The notes below the pieces were generated by a model that saw only the letters and a list, made by a program, of their open reading frames with translations, had not been told where the DNA came from and searched no databases. From positions 1,736,001 to 1,800,000 of the forward strand of contig NC_021499.1 of NCBI RefSeq assembly GCF_000412695.1: a stretch of 64,000 nucleotides of DNA. The letters are read 5' to 3'. Positions 17,890-26,148 of this stretch are shown one piece after another. Origin of the DNA: Pseudomonas resinovorans NBRC 106553. Lineage in GTDB: Bacteria; Pseudomonadota; Gammaproteobacteria; Pseudomonadales; Pseudomonadaceae. The position numbers were made by a program, and so were the translations under genes. Each line of letters begins with the position of its first letter. Within the stretch, counting starts at the first letter, position 1.

Positions 17890-18339
17890 ATGAAAACCCA
17901 AGCCTTCGCCGCCCTGTTCATCGTTTCCCTGAGCACTTCCGTTTTCGCCCTGCCGTCCAACGAGCAACCCGTGCTGGGTGAGTCGAAGGAAGCCCGCTCC
18001 ATCCTGGTCGTCGATCCGGTGGCCGTTGAAGGTGGTTTCATGGTTCTGGACCGCGTTGCCGAAGGTGGCGCTGAGCGTACCGGCGCCAACCGCGTTGCCG
18101 AAGGTGGTGCCGATCGCACCGGTGCCAACCGCATCGCTGAAGGTGGTGCCGATCGCACTGGCGCCAACCGCATCGCTGAAGGTGGTGCCGATCGCACCGG
18201 TGCCAATCGCATCGCTGAAGGTGGTGCCGACCGCACTGGCGCCAATCGCATCGCCGAAGGTGGCGCTGACCGCACCAATGGCTTCCGCGTAGCCGAAGGT
18301 GGTTCCGACCGTCTGCTGCAGGTCCAGCGCGTCAGCTGA
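17890..18339 (+). CDS. Small secreted protein with seven 13-residue tandem repeats
   Basis: This 149-residue protein has a clear signal peptide (MKTQAFAALFIVSLSTSVFA, cleavage before LPSN). A short unique segment follows (EARSILVVDPVAVEGGFMVLD), then seven tandem copies of a 13-residue unit with consensus R-V/I-AEGGADRTGAN, and a short tail LLQVQRVS. GAGGAG precedes the ATG. Similar short VAEGGSDR-repeat proteins occur in other pseudomonads and are sometimes labelled phage infection protein, a name I would not rely on. The mature protein should be small, hydrophilic and periplasmic or secreted. Function unknown. It is monocistronic, ending in a strong terminator. Confidence 0.8.
   Translation: MKTQAFAALFIVSLSTSVFALPSNEQPVLGESKEARSILVVDPVAVEGGFMVLDRVAEGGAERTGANRVAEGGADRTGANRIAEGGADRTGANRIAEGGADRTGANRIAEGGADRTGANRIAEGGADRTNGFRVAEGGSDRLLQVQRVS
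18052..18324 (+). repeat. 39-bp coding tandem repeat, seven units
   Basis: Seven consecutive 39-bp units keep the reading frame. Units 3-5 encode identical peptides and differ only at synonymous third positions; units 1, 6 and 7 are divergent edges. Copy number is likely to vary between strains by slippage or recombination. Confidence 0.9.
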
Positions 18340-18361
18340 TCGCAACAGGCTTCACCCCCTC

Positions 18362-18387
18362 AAAGCCCGGCACAAGCCGGGCTTTTT
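18362..18387 (+). terminator. Terminator after the tandem-repeat protein gene
   Basis: AAAGCCCGGC pairs perfectly with GCCGGGCTTT around an ACAA loop and continues into TTTTT. The A-run on the left allows it to work for the convergent moaF-like gene as well. Confidence 0.9.
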
Positions 18388-18415
18388 GCTTGTGGGGACG
18401 GGGCCGGGCGCGCGC

Positions 18416-19231
18416 TTACTGCGGGTATTCCGTGCGGTTGAGCACGCTGCAGTGCGAGCTCACCGGGAAGTTCGACAGCTGGCCGAAATCGCCGCCGGCA
18501 TAGCCGCAGATCTTGCCGTCGCTGCGGTGGTGTTTCAGGTCGATCAGCACCAGGCCGAGGGTGGGGATGATCTTCTCGCGCCAGACGAAGAGGTAGAGCT
18601 CGTCGGCGATCTTCAGATAGTGGCAGCGGTCGGTGTCGGCCAGGCCTTGCTCGACCCCCTTCAGGCACTGCCAGCTGTAGAAGTTGTCGTTGAGGTAGAT
18701 GTGCTCGTAGACCTCGCTGGGGCTGTAGCGATAGAGGTTGCGCAGGCCCACCAGCTCGCGGGTCGGGGCGTGGGGGCAGGCACCTTCTCGCCAGGGGCGG
18801 TCGATCGAGCCCTGGAGGAATTCGGCCTGCACCGTGGTCAGTTCGCCGCCGGCCAGGGCCCTGGCGAACAGGTCACCGCGCGATTCCGTCTCGCTGGGCA
18901 TGCGCCCGAGCACGGCGGTGAATGCGGCGTTGGCGATATCCAGCACCAGGCTGACGGATACACAGCCTCCGTCTTCTTCCTTGAGGAAATCCACCAGGTA
19001 CAGGCCTTCGCGCACCGAGGTGGCGCGGTAGGGCGCCTCGCCACCGCTGCCGTCGGCCGTGGTCCAGGCCAGCTGCTCGGTACCGAAGCGGTGCTCGATC
19101 CGCCAGCCGTTGGCGAAGTACAGCGTGAAGGCCTTGCCGGCGAGGTCCGCCAGGTTCGGCAGGATGAAGGCTTCGGGGGCGAAGCCGTCGGCCAGGGCGC
19201 CTACGGTGATCCATTCGGGTTGGGTGGTCAT
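18416..19231 (-). CDS. MoaF-family protein (monoamine-regulated type)
   Basis: This 271-residue protein matches the MoaF architecture: an N-terminal lipocalin-like half (about 30-120, DLAGKAFTLYFANGWRIEHRF and YLVDFLKEE) and a C-terminal half (about 150-271, with YLNDNFYSWQCLKGVEQGLADTD and GYAGGDFGQLSNFP). Databases label this family molybdenum cofactor biosynthesis protein F, but moaF was originally a monoamine-regulated gene in Klebsiella. Given the neighbouring amine-catabolism genes, a role in aromatic amine metabolism is more plausible than molybdopterin synthesis; there are no other moa genes here. The start MTTQPEWITV is chosen over a longer frame because homology starts there. Biochemical function is not known. 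Confidence 0.75.
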   Translation of the reverse strand: MTTQPEWITVGALADGFAPEAFILPNLADLAGKAFTLYFANGWRIEHRFGTEQLAWTTADGSGGEAPYRATSVREGLYLVDFLKEEDGGCVSVSLVLDIANAAFTAVLGRMPSETESRGDLFARALAGGELTTVQAEFLQGSIDRPWREGACPHAPTRELVGLRNLYRYSPSEVYEHIYLNDNFYSWQCLKGVEQGLADTDRCHYLKIADELYLFVWREKIIPTLGLVLIDLKHHRSDGKICGYAGGDFGQLSNFPVSSHCSVLNRTEYPQ

Positions 19232-19391
19232 GGCACAGCTCCATTGGGTGGGGATGGCGCCATGTTCGGCTGGAGCGGGAGGGGGCGATATCAACCGGAA
19301 GGTGGAGGTACGGATCACGACGGCCGGATGGTTGAGGTGAGCCAGGCTTGCGTAGAATTGCCGGTCTTTTCGCAACCGGCCGGATACCCCC

Positions 19392-19796
19392 ATGGCTTAC
19401 CACGATCGCTTCCGCCTCAGCTCTCACGCTGTGATCACCAACCAGGACAATCAGGTGCTGATGCTCAAGGCTACCTACGGCGAATGCGGCTGGGGGTTGC
19501 CGGGCGGTTCCTTCGATCCGGGCGAAACCATCCACGAGGCCCTGGAGCGCGAGTGCCGGGAAGAGCTCGGCGTAAACGTGGTCGCCCATCACCTCACCGG
19601 CGTGTACTACCACAGCGCCTATGAGTCGCAGTCGTTCATCTTTCGCTGCGAACTGGCAGAACCGGCGCCCATCCAGCTCAGCTTCGAGCATTCCGAATAC
19701 CGTTATTTCTCCCTCGACGAACTAAATGACATGCAGCGCCGCCGGATCGAGGATTGCCTCGGGTACGCCGGTGTGGTCTCCAGCGCCAAGTTCTGA
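19392..19796 (+). CDS. Nudix hydrolase
   Basis: This 134-residue protein has the Nudix box at residues 39-61 (GSFDPGETIHEALERECREE, then LGV), matching G-x5-E-x7-REUxEExGU with Cys at one hydrophobic position. Nudix enzymes hydrolyse nucleoside diphosphate-linked compounds using Mg2+ bound by the Glu cluster. The substrate cannot be inferred. The gene is divergent from the moaF-like gene, with about 160 bp between the starts. The length is typical for a single-domain Nudix protein. Confidence 0.88.
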   Translation: MAYHDRFRLSSHAVITNQDNQVLMLKATYGECGWGLPGGSFDPGETIHEALERECREELGVNVVAHHLTGVYYHSAYESQSFIFRCELAEPAPIQLSFEHSEYRYFSLDELNDMQRRRIEDCLGYAGVVSSAKF

Positions 19797-19826
19797 TCAG
19801 GCCATACCTCGGGATCACACGGGTTT

Positions 19827-19866
19827 GATGGGTTTCGCTTCGCTCGCGGAACGCCTCCCGCCCATC
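19827..19866. repeat. Partial GTAGGATGGGT-type repeat
   Basis: GATGGGTTTCGCTTCGCTCGCGGAACGCC followed by GCCCATC is a truncated and rearranged copy of the dispersed repeat seen at 3.9, 34.0 and 40.1 kb. Confidence 0.55.
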
Positions 19867-19966
19867 TGACGGAGAAGTCGGTACGTGGGAGGGGCGGTAT
19901 CACCGGAAGGTGGAGCCGGCTGGACTACGCTGGTCAGACCGTTCCCACGCAAGCGAGGTGTACGCC

Positions 19967-20744
19967 ATGCACGCAGCAAGCCCCCGGCTGCTCGACAAGG
20001 TCGCGATCATCAGCGGCGGCGCTGGTGGTTGCGGCGAAGCCGCCAGCCGCCTGTTCGCCGCCGAAGGTGCCAAGGTGGTGATCGTCGACCGCAACGGTGA
20101 TGCCGCCGTGGAATTGGCCAGGCAGATCAAGGCGGCCGGTGGCGAGGGCGCTGGGTGTTGGCGCCGACGTTTCCAAGGCGGACCAGGTGAAGGCCGCGGT
20201 GGCGGCGGGGGAGGCCGCCTTCGGTGGTGCGGACGTGCTGTTCAATCACGCCGGCACCCTGATCGTGAAGCCCTTCCTCGATGTGGAGGAGGACGAGTGG
20301 GACTGGCTGATGGCGGTCAACGTCAAGAGCATGTACCTGATGACCCGTGCCGTGCTGCCGCAGATGCTCGCCAAGGGCAAGGGCAGCATTGTCTGCACCT
20401 CGTCCATCTCGGCCGAGTACGCCACCCCCGGCGAGGTGGTCTACAACGCCACCAAGGGCGCCTGCCAGATGTTCGCCAGGGCCATAGCCGTGGAGTTCCG
20501 CGACCGTGGCATCCGCTGCAACGCGGTGGCGCCGGGGTTCATCCGCACGGCCCATGGCGTACGCGAAATGAAGGAGCTGCAGGCCATGGGCGTGGACGCC
20601 AGCGAAGCCGCCATCGCGTTGCAGCAGGGGCGCCTGTGCGAGCCGGAGGAAGTGGCGCGCGCGGCCTTGTTCCTGGCCTCGGACGAGGCGTCCTTCGTGA
20701 GCGGCGCTCGCCTGTTCGTGGATAACGGTTTCTCGTCGGTCTGA
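19967..20744 (+). pseudogene. Short-chain dehydrogenase/reductase, interrupted by a frameshift
   Basis: The first part (MHAASPRLLDKVAIISGG, GGCGEAASRLFAAEG, VVIVDRNGD) is in one frame. The rest (ALGVGADVSKADQV, DVLFNHAG, SSISAEYATPGEVVYNATKGA with the YxxxK pair, and PGFIRTAHG) is in another. The break is at 20146-20148, where GAGGGCGCTG would restore the frame if one G were removed. A repaired protein would be about 258 residues, normal for a classical SDR that uses NAD(P)H on alcohols or ketones. It is either a recent pseudogene or a sequencing error in a G-run. The gene converges with the LuxR-type gene. Substrate unknown. Confidence 0.85.
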
Positions 20745-20756
20745 GCCCGGCGCGCC

Positions 20757-21413
20757 TCAAGGAAACAGTCGCCGCACCAGCTCGGTCCGGCTGCGGGCGC
20801 CGCTCTTGCGGAACAGGTGGATCATGTGGGTCTTGACCGTGGCCAGGCCGAGGTCCAGCTGGCGGGCGAGGTCCTTGTTCGACAGGCCCTCGCGCAGCAG
20901 CAGGGCGATTTCCCGTTCCTTGGGGGTCAGGCCGGCCAGGGCATCGAGCTCCGCCGGGGCATCCGGCAGCCGGCGTACGGCGAGGTCCAGCAGGCCCCGC
21001 AGGCCATGGAGCCGTTGCAGTTCCTCGGCGCTGAAGGGCGCAAGGCTGTTTGTGCGCAACAGGGAAACGCCGGCCACCGGGCGCTGGCGGTCATGGGCGA
21101 TGACTTCCACCACGTCGTGAATACCGTGACGGGCGAGAAAGCCCTGATAGACAAGGCGCGCGCCTCCGGCCTGGCGCGCCATGGCGTCGCCCAGCGGCAC
21201 CACGGGGCGCTGCTCGTCGAGGCAGAGCGCCGGCTGCAGCGGGTCGAAATCGCGGTAGTGCGCCAGGTAGTCGCGGTGGGTTCGGGCGTCCATGCGCAGC
21301 AGCTGGAAATCCCGCGCGCGCAGCTGTTCATCCACCCGGTAGAAGGCGAAGCAGGAGGCCGGGACCACCTGGCTGAAGGCGATGAGGCACTGCTGGCCGA
21401 AGTCCTGTTGCAT
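20757..21413 (-). CDS. LuxR-family transcriptional regulator
   Basis: This 218-residue regulator has a C-terminal GerE/LuxR helix-turn-helix at about 155-215 (LTPKEREIALLLREGLSNKD, then LGLATVKTHMIHLFRKSGAR). Its N-terminal domain (about 1-140) has no clear receiver or autoinducer motif, though FAFYRVDEQLRARDF and FDPLQPAL suggest a PAS/GAF-like sensor. It lies 83 bp downstream of the transaminase gene on the same strand and is probably co-transcribed, so it may control amine catabolism. The start MQQDFGQQ is chosen because the longer frame runs back into the transaminase gene. Ligand and targets unknown. Confidence 0.82.
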   Translation of the reverse strand: MQQDFGQQCLIAFSQVVPASCFAFYRVDEQLRARDFQLLRMDARTHRDYLAHYRDFDPLQPALCLDEQRPVVPLGDAMARQAGGARLVYQGFLARHGIHDVVEVIAHDRQRPVAGVSLLRTNSLAPFSAEELQRLHGLRGLLDLAVRRLPDAPAELDALAGLTPKEREIALLLREGLSNKDLARQLDLGLATVKTHMIHLFRKSGARSRTELVRRLFP

Positions 21414-21496
21414 AGCGTGCTCCAAATGCGCGAGGGCGCAGCATGGCCGCGCCCTCCAGAGGGGGCAACGAAGTATCGCCGACGTGCAGTAGATCC

Positions 21497-22831
21497 TTAT
21501 CGGGCCTCTTGGAAGCCGATGGCGAGGGCGTTGACGATGGTATCCAGCTGCTCCTGCTCGATCACCAGCGGCGGCGAGAGGATGATCTTGGTGCCCACCG
21601 GGCGTACCAGCACACCGTTGGCGCGGGCGATCTCGGCAACCCGGTTGGCGTAGCCGCCCATGGGGTCGATGGGCTCGCGGGTGGCTTTGTCGCTCACCAG
21701 GTCCAGCGCCACCATCAGGCCCTTGCCGCGCACCTCGCCCACGGCGGCGAAGCGCTCGGGGAAGGACGTCAGGCTCTCCAGCAGGTGCTGGCCCTGCTTG
21801 GCGGCCCGGGCCGGCAGGTTTTCCTTTTCGACGATGTCCAGGTTGGCCAGGGCGGCGGCGCAGGCCACCGGGTGCCCGGAGTAGGTGTAGCCGTGCATGA
21901 GCGCGCCGGTGAAGTCGCCGTTGCCGGCGAAGGCCTGCTCGATGCGCTCGTTGACCACGGTGGCGCCCAGGGGGATGTAGCCCGAGGAGATGCCCTTGGC
22001 CAGGCACATGATGTCCGGCTTCACGCCCCACAGGCGGCTGCCGAACATGGAGCCGGCGCGGCCGAAGCCGGTGACGATCTCGTCGGCGATCAGCAGCACG
22101 CCGTACTTGTCGCAGACCTTGCGGATCAGCGGCCAGTAACTGGCCGGCGGCACGATCACGCCGCCGGCGCCCTGGATCGGCTCGGCGATGAAGGCGGCCA
22201 CGGTGTCCGGGCTCTGGAACTGGATTTCACGCTCCAGCAGGTCGGCGCAGATCTGCGCCAGCTCTTCCGGGTCCTGGCTGTAGGGGTTGCGGTAGAGCCA
22301 CGGTGTGTCGACGTGGAAGCATCCCGGCAGCAGCGGCTCGTAGTTGCGGCGGAACACGGTGTTGCCGTTCACCGAGGCACCGCCGAAGTGGGTGCCGTGG
22401 TAGCCCTGGCGCAGGGAAATGAACTTGGTGCGGTCGGCCTGGCCCTTGAGCTTCCAGTACTGGCGGGCGAGCTTGAGGGCGGTTTCCACCGCGTCCGAGC
22501 CACCGGAGCTGAAGGCCACGCGGCGCATGCCTTCGGGCTCCAGCATGGCGATCACCTTGGCGGCCAGTTCCTCCGCGCGGGGGTGGCTGATGCCGTCGAA
22601 CAGCTGGAAGTACTCCAGCTCGTCCAGCTGGGCGGTGATGGCCGCCTTGATCTCCTTGCGGCCGTGGCCGACGTTGACGTTCCACAGGCCGGCCACGCCG
22701 TCCACCAGGCGGTTGCCCTTGTCATCGAAGACGAAGCAACCCTCGCCACGGAGGATGCGGATGGGCTCGCGCTGCTTCATTTCGTTGGGGTGCAGCATGG
22801 GGTGCCAGAAGGCGCTGTCGCGGGTGGTCAT
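21497..22831 (-). CDS. Class III (omega) aminotransferase
   Basis: This 444-residue PLP enzyme is of the omega-transaminase/beta-alanine:pyruvate group. Visible features are GVAGLWNVNVGHG, the phosphate-binding SSGGSDAVETALK, LIADEIVTGFGRAGSMFG with the Asp that pairs with the pyridine nitrogen, and the Schiff-base Lys279 in LAKGISSG. Such enzymes move amino groups from primary amines (putrescine, beta-alanine, aromatic ethylamines) to pyruvate, giving aldehydes. The divergent neighbour is an aldehyde dehydrogenase, so a transamination-oxidation pair for an amine is likely. AGGAGAG lies before the ATG. The exact amine is not readable from sequence. Confidence 0.88.
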   Translation of the reverse strand: MTTRDSAFWHPMLHPNEMKQREPIRILRGEGCFVFDDKGNRLVDGVAGLWNVNVGHGRKEIKAAITAQLDELEYFQLFDGISHPRAEELAAKVIAMLEPEGMRRVAFSSGGSDAVETALKLARQYWKLKGQADRTKFISLRQGYHGTHFGGASVNGNTVFRRNYEPLLPGCFHVDTPWLYRNPYSQDPEELAQICADLLEREIQFQSPDTVAAFIAEPIQGAGGVIVPPASYWPLIRKVCDKYGVLLIADEIVTGFGRAGSMFGSRLWGVKPDIMCLAKGISSGYIPLGATVVNERIEQAFAGNGDFTGALMHGYTYSGHPVACAAALANLDIVEKENLPARAAKQGQHLLESLTSFPERFAAVGEVRGKGLMVALDLVSDKATREPIDPMGGYANRVAEIARANGVLVRPVGTKIILSPPLVIEQEQLDTIVNALAIGFQEAR

Positions 22832-23072
22832 CTGAAAACTCTCCTCTAGGGCAGCGGTGCGAGCTGCGTGGCTGCATTTGTGCCCGAAGCCGCCGGCGAA
22901 TACTTGCACCTGCCTGCCAGCGGGTTTGGCTTTTCCTGCCAGCGCGACTGGCAGCCATTGGCAAGTCCCCCGGCAGCCAGGATCAAGATCGCGCCCCGGG
23001 GCAGGGCGCAGAGTGCCACTCGACTATCCGAGACACCGGCCACCCGCTGGCCGAGCGAGAAGAGGAATCGAG

Positions 23073-24560
23073 ATGAGCATTGCCCTTGACCCCCGTGTGG
23101 CGGCCTTCGTCCAGGCCCGCCATGGCCTGTTGATCGACGGCCAGTCGCGTCCTGCGCTGTCCGGCAGCGAGATGCCGGTGCACAACCCCGCCACCGGCGA
23201 AGAGCTGGCGCGGGTGGCGGTGGCCGGCAAGGCCGACGTGGACCAGGCGGTGGCCGCCGCACGGCGCGCCTTCGAGGGTAGCTGGGCGGCCCAGCGTCCG
23301 GCCGATCGCGAGCGTCTGCTGCTGAAGCTGGCGGACCTGCTGGAGGCCCACGGCGAAGAACTGGCGCAGCTGGAAACCCTGAACAACGGCAAGTCGATCA
23401 ACCTGTCGCGGGCCGTCGAAGTGGGTGCCGGGGTCGAGTACACCCGCTACATGGCCGGCTGGGCCACCAAGATCGAGGGCAAGAGCCTCGACCTCTCCAT
23501 CGGCGCCATTCCCGGCGGCAAGTTCCGCGCCTACACGGTGCCGGAGCCGGTGGGCGTGGTGGGGGCCATCGTGCCGTGGAACTTCCCGCTGATGATGGCC
23601 CTGTGGAAGATCGTGCCGGCCCTGGCCTGCGGCTGCACCATTGTGCTCAAGCCCGCCGACGAAACCCCGCTCACCGCCCTGCGCCTGGGCCAGCTATGCC
23701 TGGAGGCGGGCATCCCCGCCGGGGTGGTGAACATCGTCACTGGCATCGGTGCTGAGGCCGGCGCAGCCCTGGCGGCCCATCCCGGCATCGACAAGCTGGC
23801 CTTCACCGGCTCCACCCCGGTGGGCAAGCTGATCGGCCATGCGGCCGTGGAGAACATGACCCGCTTCACCCTGGAACTGGGCGGCAAGAGCCCGGTGATC
23901 GTGCTCGACGACAGCGCCCTGGACAGCGCGGCCGCCGGTGCCGCAGGGGCGATCTTTTTCAACCAGGGCCAGGTCTGCACCGCCGGCTCGCGCCTCTACG
24001 TGCAGCGCAAGTCCTTCGACCAGGTGCTGGAGCGCCTGCATGGCATCGCCGGCTCCCTCGCCATCGGCCCCGGCCTGGACCCGGCCGCGCAGATCAACCC
24101 GTTGATCTCCGCCAAGCAGCAGCGCCGGGTGCTGGGCATGATCGACAGCGCCCGCGCCCAGGGCGCCAGCGTCATCTGCGGCGGCGCGGCCCATGGCGAG
24201 CGGGGCTTCTTCGTCAAGCCGACGGTGATCGCCGACGTGCGTCCGGACATGCAGGTGGTGCGCGAGGAAATCTTCGGCCCGGTGCTGGTGGCCACGCCCT
24301 TCGACGAGATCGACGAAGTGGTCGGCCTGGCCAACGACAGCCCCTATGGCCTGGCGGCGAGCATCTGGTCCAACGACCTGAAACAGATCATGGGCCTGAT
24401 CCCGCGCCTGAAGGCCGGCACCGTCTGGGTCAACGCCCACAACCTGCTCGACCCGTCCATGCCCTTTGGCGGCTTCAAGCAGTCCGGCATCGGCCGCGAG
24501 ATGGGCCATGCGGCCATCGAGGCCTTCACCGAGAACAAATCCGTGTGCATCGCCTATTGA
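23073..24560 (+). CDS. Phenylacetaldehyde-type NAD-dependent aldehyde dehydrogenase
   Basis: This 495-residue ALDH is close in length and layout to FeaB/PadA phenylacetaldehyde dehydrogenases. It has IVPWNFPLMMALWK, the cofactor motif FTGSTPVGKLIG, LELGGKSPVIV with the general-base Glu, catalytic Cys302 in GQVCTAGS, EEIFGPVLV and FGGFKQSGIGRE. It would convert (4-hydroxy)phenylacetaldehyde to (4-hydroxy)phenylacetate, the entry compound of the hpa pathway in this window. The permease gene follows by 37 bp and a FeaR-like activator gene comes next, supporting this role. The start ATGAGCATTGCC has GAGAAGAGG upstream. A different aliphatic or aromatic aldehyde is possible. Confidence 0.85.
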   Translation: MSIALDPRVAAFVQARHGLLIDGQSRPALSGSEMPVHNPATGEELARVAVAGKADVDQAVAAARRAFEGSWAAQRPADRERLLLKLADLLEAHGEELAQLETLNNGKSINLSRAVEVGAGVEYTRYMAGWATKIEGKSLDLSIGAIPGGKFRAYTVPEPVGVVGAIVPWNFPLMMALWKIVPALACGCTIVLKPADETPLTALRLGQLCLEAGIPAGVVNIVTGIGAEAGAALAAHPGIDKLAFTGSTPVGKLIGHAAVENMTRFTLELGGKSPVIVLDDSALDSAAAGAAGAIFFNQGQVCTAGSRLYVQRKSFDQVLERLHGIAGSLAIGPGLDPAAQINPLISAKQQRRVLGMIDSARAQGASVICGGAAHGERGFFVKPTVIADVRPDMQVVREEIFGPVLVATPFDEIDEVVGLANDSPYGLAASIWSNDLKQIMGLIPRLKAGTVWVNAHNLLDPSMPFGGFKQSGIGREMGHAAIEAFTENKSVCIAY

Positions 24561-24597
24561 GCGATGCCGTAGCGCATCCCCCGTGAGGAATACAAGA

Positions 24598-26007
24598 ATG
24601 AACAAGACCTCCACCAATGGCCTCGGCATGACGGTTCCGGCAGCGGCCGGCGAATCGGCCCGGCCGGCGAAGAAACCCCTGGGCTTCGCCACCATGATCG
24701 CCATCTGCATCGGCGTAGTGGTGGTGCAGGGCGCGATGATGTCGGCGCTGCAGGGCCTGGGCTTTGGCGGGCTGGGCTTCATCGCCGCCTTCACCGTCGC
24801 CTTCATCCTCGCCCAGTGCTACGTGCAGAGCTTCGCCGAGCTGTCGCTGATGTTCCCCCAGGCGGGCACCCTGGCCACCTACACGCAGAAGGCCATCGGC
24901 CATTTCCCGGCCATAGTCGCGGTGTTCGCCGGCTATGTGATCGTGGCCATGTTCGGGCTCTCCGCCGAGTTGCTGCTGGTGGATGCGATCCTCGACAAGC
25001 TGTTCCCCGGGGTCTTCCCGGCAACCCTGGTACCGCTCGCCATCCTGGTGGTGCTGGCGGGGCTGAACATCCTCGGCACCGATGTGTTCGCGCGGCTGCA
25101 GAACGTCTTCACCTTCGCCATGGTGGCTGCCCTGCTGCTGGTGGGTGTGGCGGCGGTCGGTGGGCTGGCCGAGACCCCGGCGACGGGCTTCGTGCCCGAC
25201 GTGAACTGGGGCTGGGACGGCATCCTCGACGGCAGTTTCATCGGTCTGGTGGCGCTGGCCATGTGGCTGCTGGTGGGGGCGGAGTTCATCTGCCCGCTGA
25301 TCGGTGAGGTGCGTCGGCCGGAGCGCGACATCCCGCGTTCGATGATGCTCTCGCTGGCCATTACCTTCAGCCTGTTCGTGCTCTTCTGCATCGGCGCCAG
25401 CCGCTACCTGTCGGTGGAGACCCTGACCACCTCGCCGCTGCCCTACCTGGACTACGTGTTCGCGGTATTCGGCAAGGGCGCGGTGATCATCGCCACGGTG
25501 ATGGCCCTGACCGCCACCTGCTCCACCGTCAACACCGTACTGGCGGCGGTGCCGCGCATGCTTTGCGGCATGGCCGAGAACGGCCAGGCCTTCCCGCAGA
25601 TGAAGGTGCTGCACAAACGCTTCGGCACGCCGTGGATGGCCATCGTCTTCATGACCATCATCATCGCCCTGCCGTTCCTGCTGATGGGGCCGGACTCGAT
25701 CATCACCCTGCTGATCGCCGCGTCCACCAGCTGGTTGCTGGCCTACATCATCGCCCACGTCAACGTGATGGTTCTGCGCCGCCGGCAACCGGACCTGCCG
25801 CGTCCGTTCAAGTCGGCCTTCTACCCGCTGCCGCAGGTCGTCGGCATCCTCGGCATGGGCTATATCGCGCTGAACAATTCGCCGTCGCCGGAGATGACCC
25901 AGACCGTCTACCTGCTCACTGGTGCGGTGCTCGCGGTGGTGGGGGTGATCGCCTTGCTGTGGGTGAAACTGGTGATGAAGCGCAAGCTGTTCGAGCCGGA
26001 TATCTGA
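24598..26007 (+). CDS. APC-superfamily amine/amino-acid permease
   Basis: This 469-residue, about 12-helix permease of the amino acid-polyamine-organocation superfamily has helix 1 (GFATMIAICIGVVVVQGAMM) with the unwound-helix region, FAELSLMFPQAGTLATYTQKAIG, GAEFICPLIGEVRRPERDIPRSM and ATCSTVNTVLAAVPRMLCGMA. It follows the aldehyde dehydrogenase gene by 37 bp, so uptake of the amine that the transaminase and dehydrogenase degrade is the best guess. A terminator follows. Candidate cargoes from context are tyramine, phenylethylamine or similar; sequence alone cannot decide. Confidence 0.82.
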   Translation: MNKTSTNGLGMTVPAAAGESARPAKKPLGFATMIAICIGVVVVQGAMMSALQGLGFGGLGFIAAFTVAFILAQCYVQSFAELSLMFPQAGTLATYTQKAIGHFPAIVAVFAGYVIVAMFGLSAELLLVDAILDKLFPGVFPATLVPLAILVVLAGLNILGTDVFARLQNVFTFAMVAALLLVGVAAVGGLAETPATGFVPDVNWGWDGILDGSFIGLVALAMWLLVGAEFICPLIGEVRRPERDIPRSMMLSLAITFSLFVLFCIGASRYLSVETLTTSPLPYLDYVFAVFGKGAVIIATVMALTATCSTVNTVLAAVPRMLCGMAENGQAFPQMKVLHKRFGTPWMAIVFMTIIIALPFLLMGPDSIITLLIAASTSWLLAYIIAHVNVMVLRRRQPDLPRPFKSAFYPLPQVVGILGMGYIALNNSPSPEMTQTVYLLTGAVLAVVGVIALLWVKLVMKRKLFEPDI

Positions 26008-26025
26008 GCCTCGACATCCAGTACC

Positions 26026-26049
26026 AAGGGCCGCCATGCGGCCCTTTTT
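26026..26049 (+). terminator. Terminator after the permease gene
   Basis: AAGGGCCGC and GCGGCCCTT form a perfect 9-bp stem with a CAT loop, followed by a T-run. It lies 18 nt past the stop. Confidence 0.9.
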
Positions 26050-26082
26050 CGTTGTTCCCGGAGGGTGGCTTGCCGGTATTTG

Positions 26083-26096
26083 GTTAACATGTTAAT
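26083..26096. promoter_or_regulatory. TTAA-N4-TTAA operator candidate upstream of the feaR-like gene
   Basis: GTTAACATGTTAAT shares the whole CATGTTAAT core with the site at 10320-10333. It lies 52 bp upstream of the feaR-like start codon, with no second copy 20 bp away. Confidence 0.6.
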
Positions 26097-26148
26097 TATA
26101 TCGACATAACGACAAGGCCGGCATCAAGCCCGCTCCCGGAGGTGTCCG

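Noticed and set aside
18052..18324. Regular 39-bp tandem repeats resembling a CRISPR array
   Set aside because: Units are directly adjacent without spacers, keep one reading frame behind a signal peptide, and vary mostly at synonymous sites; they are coding repeats.
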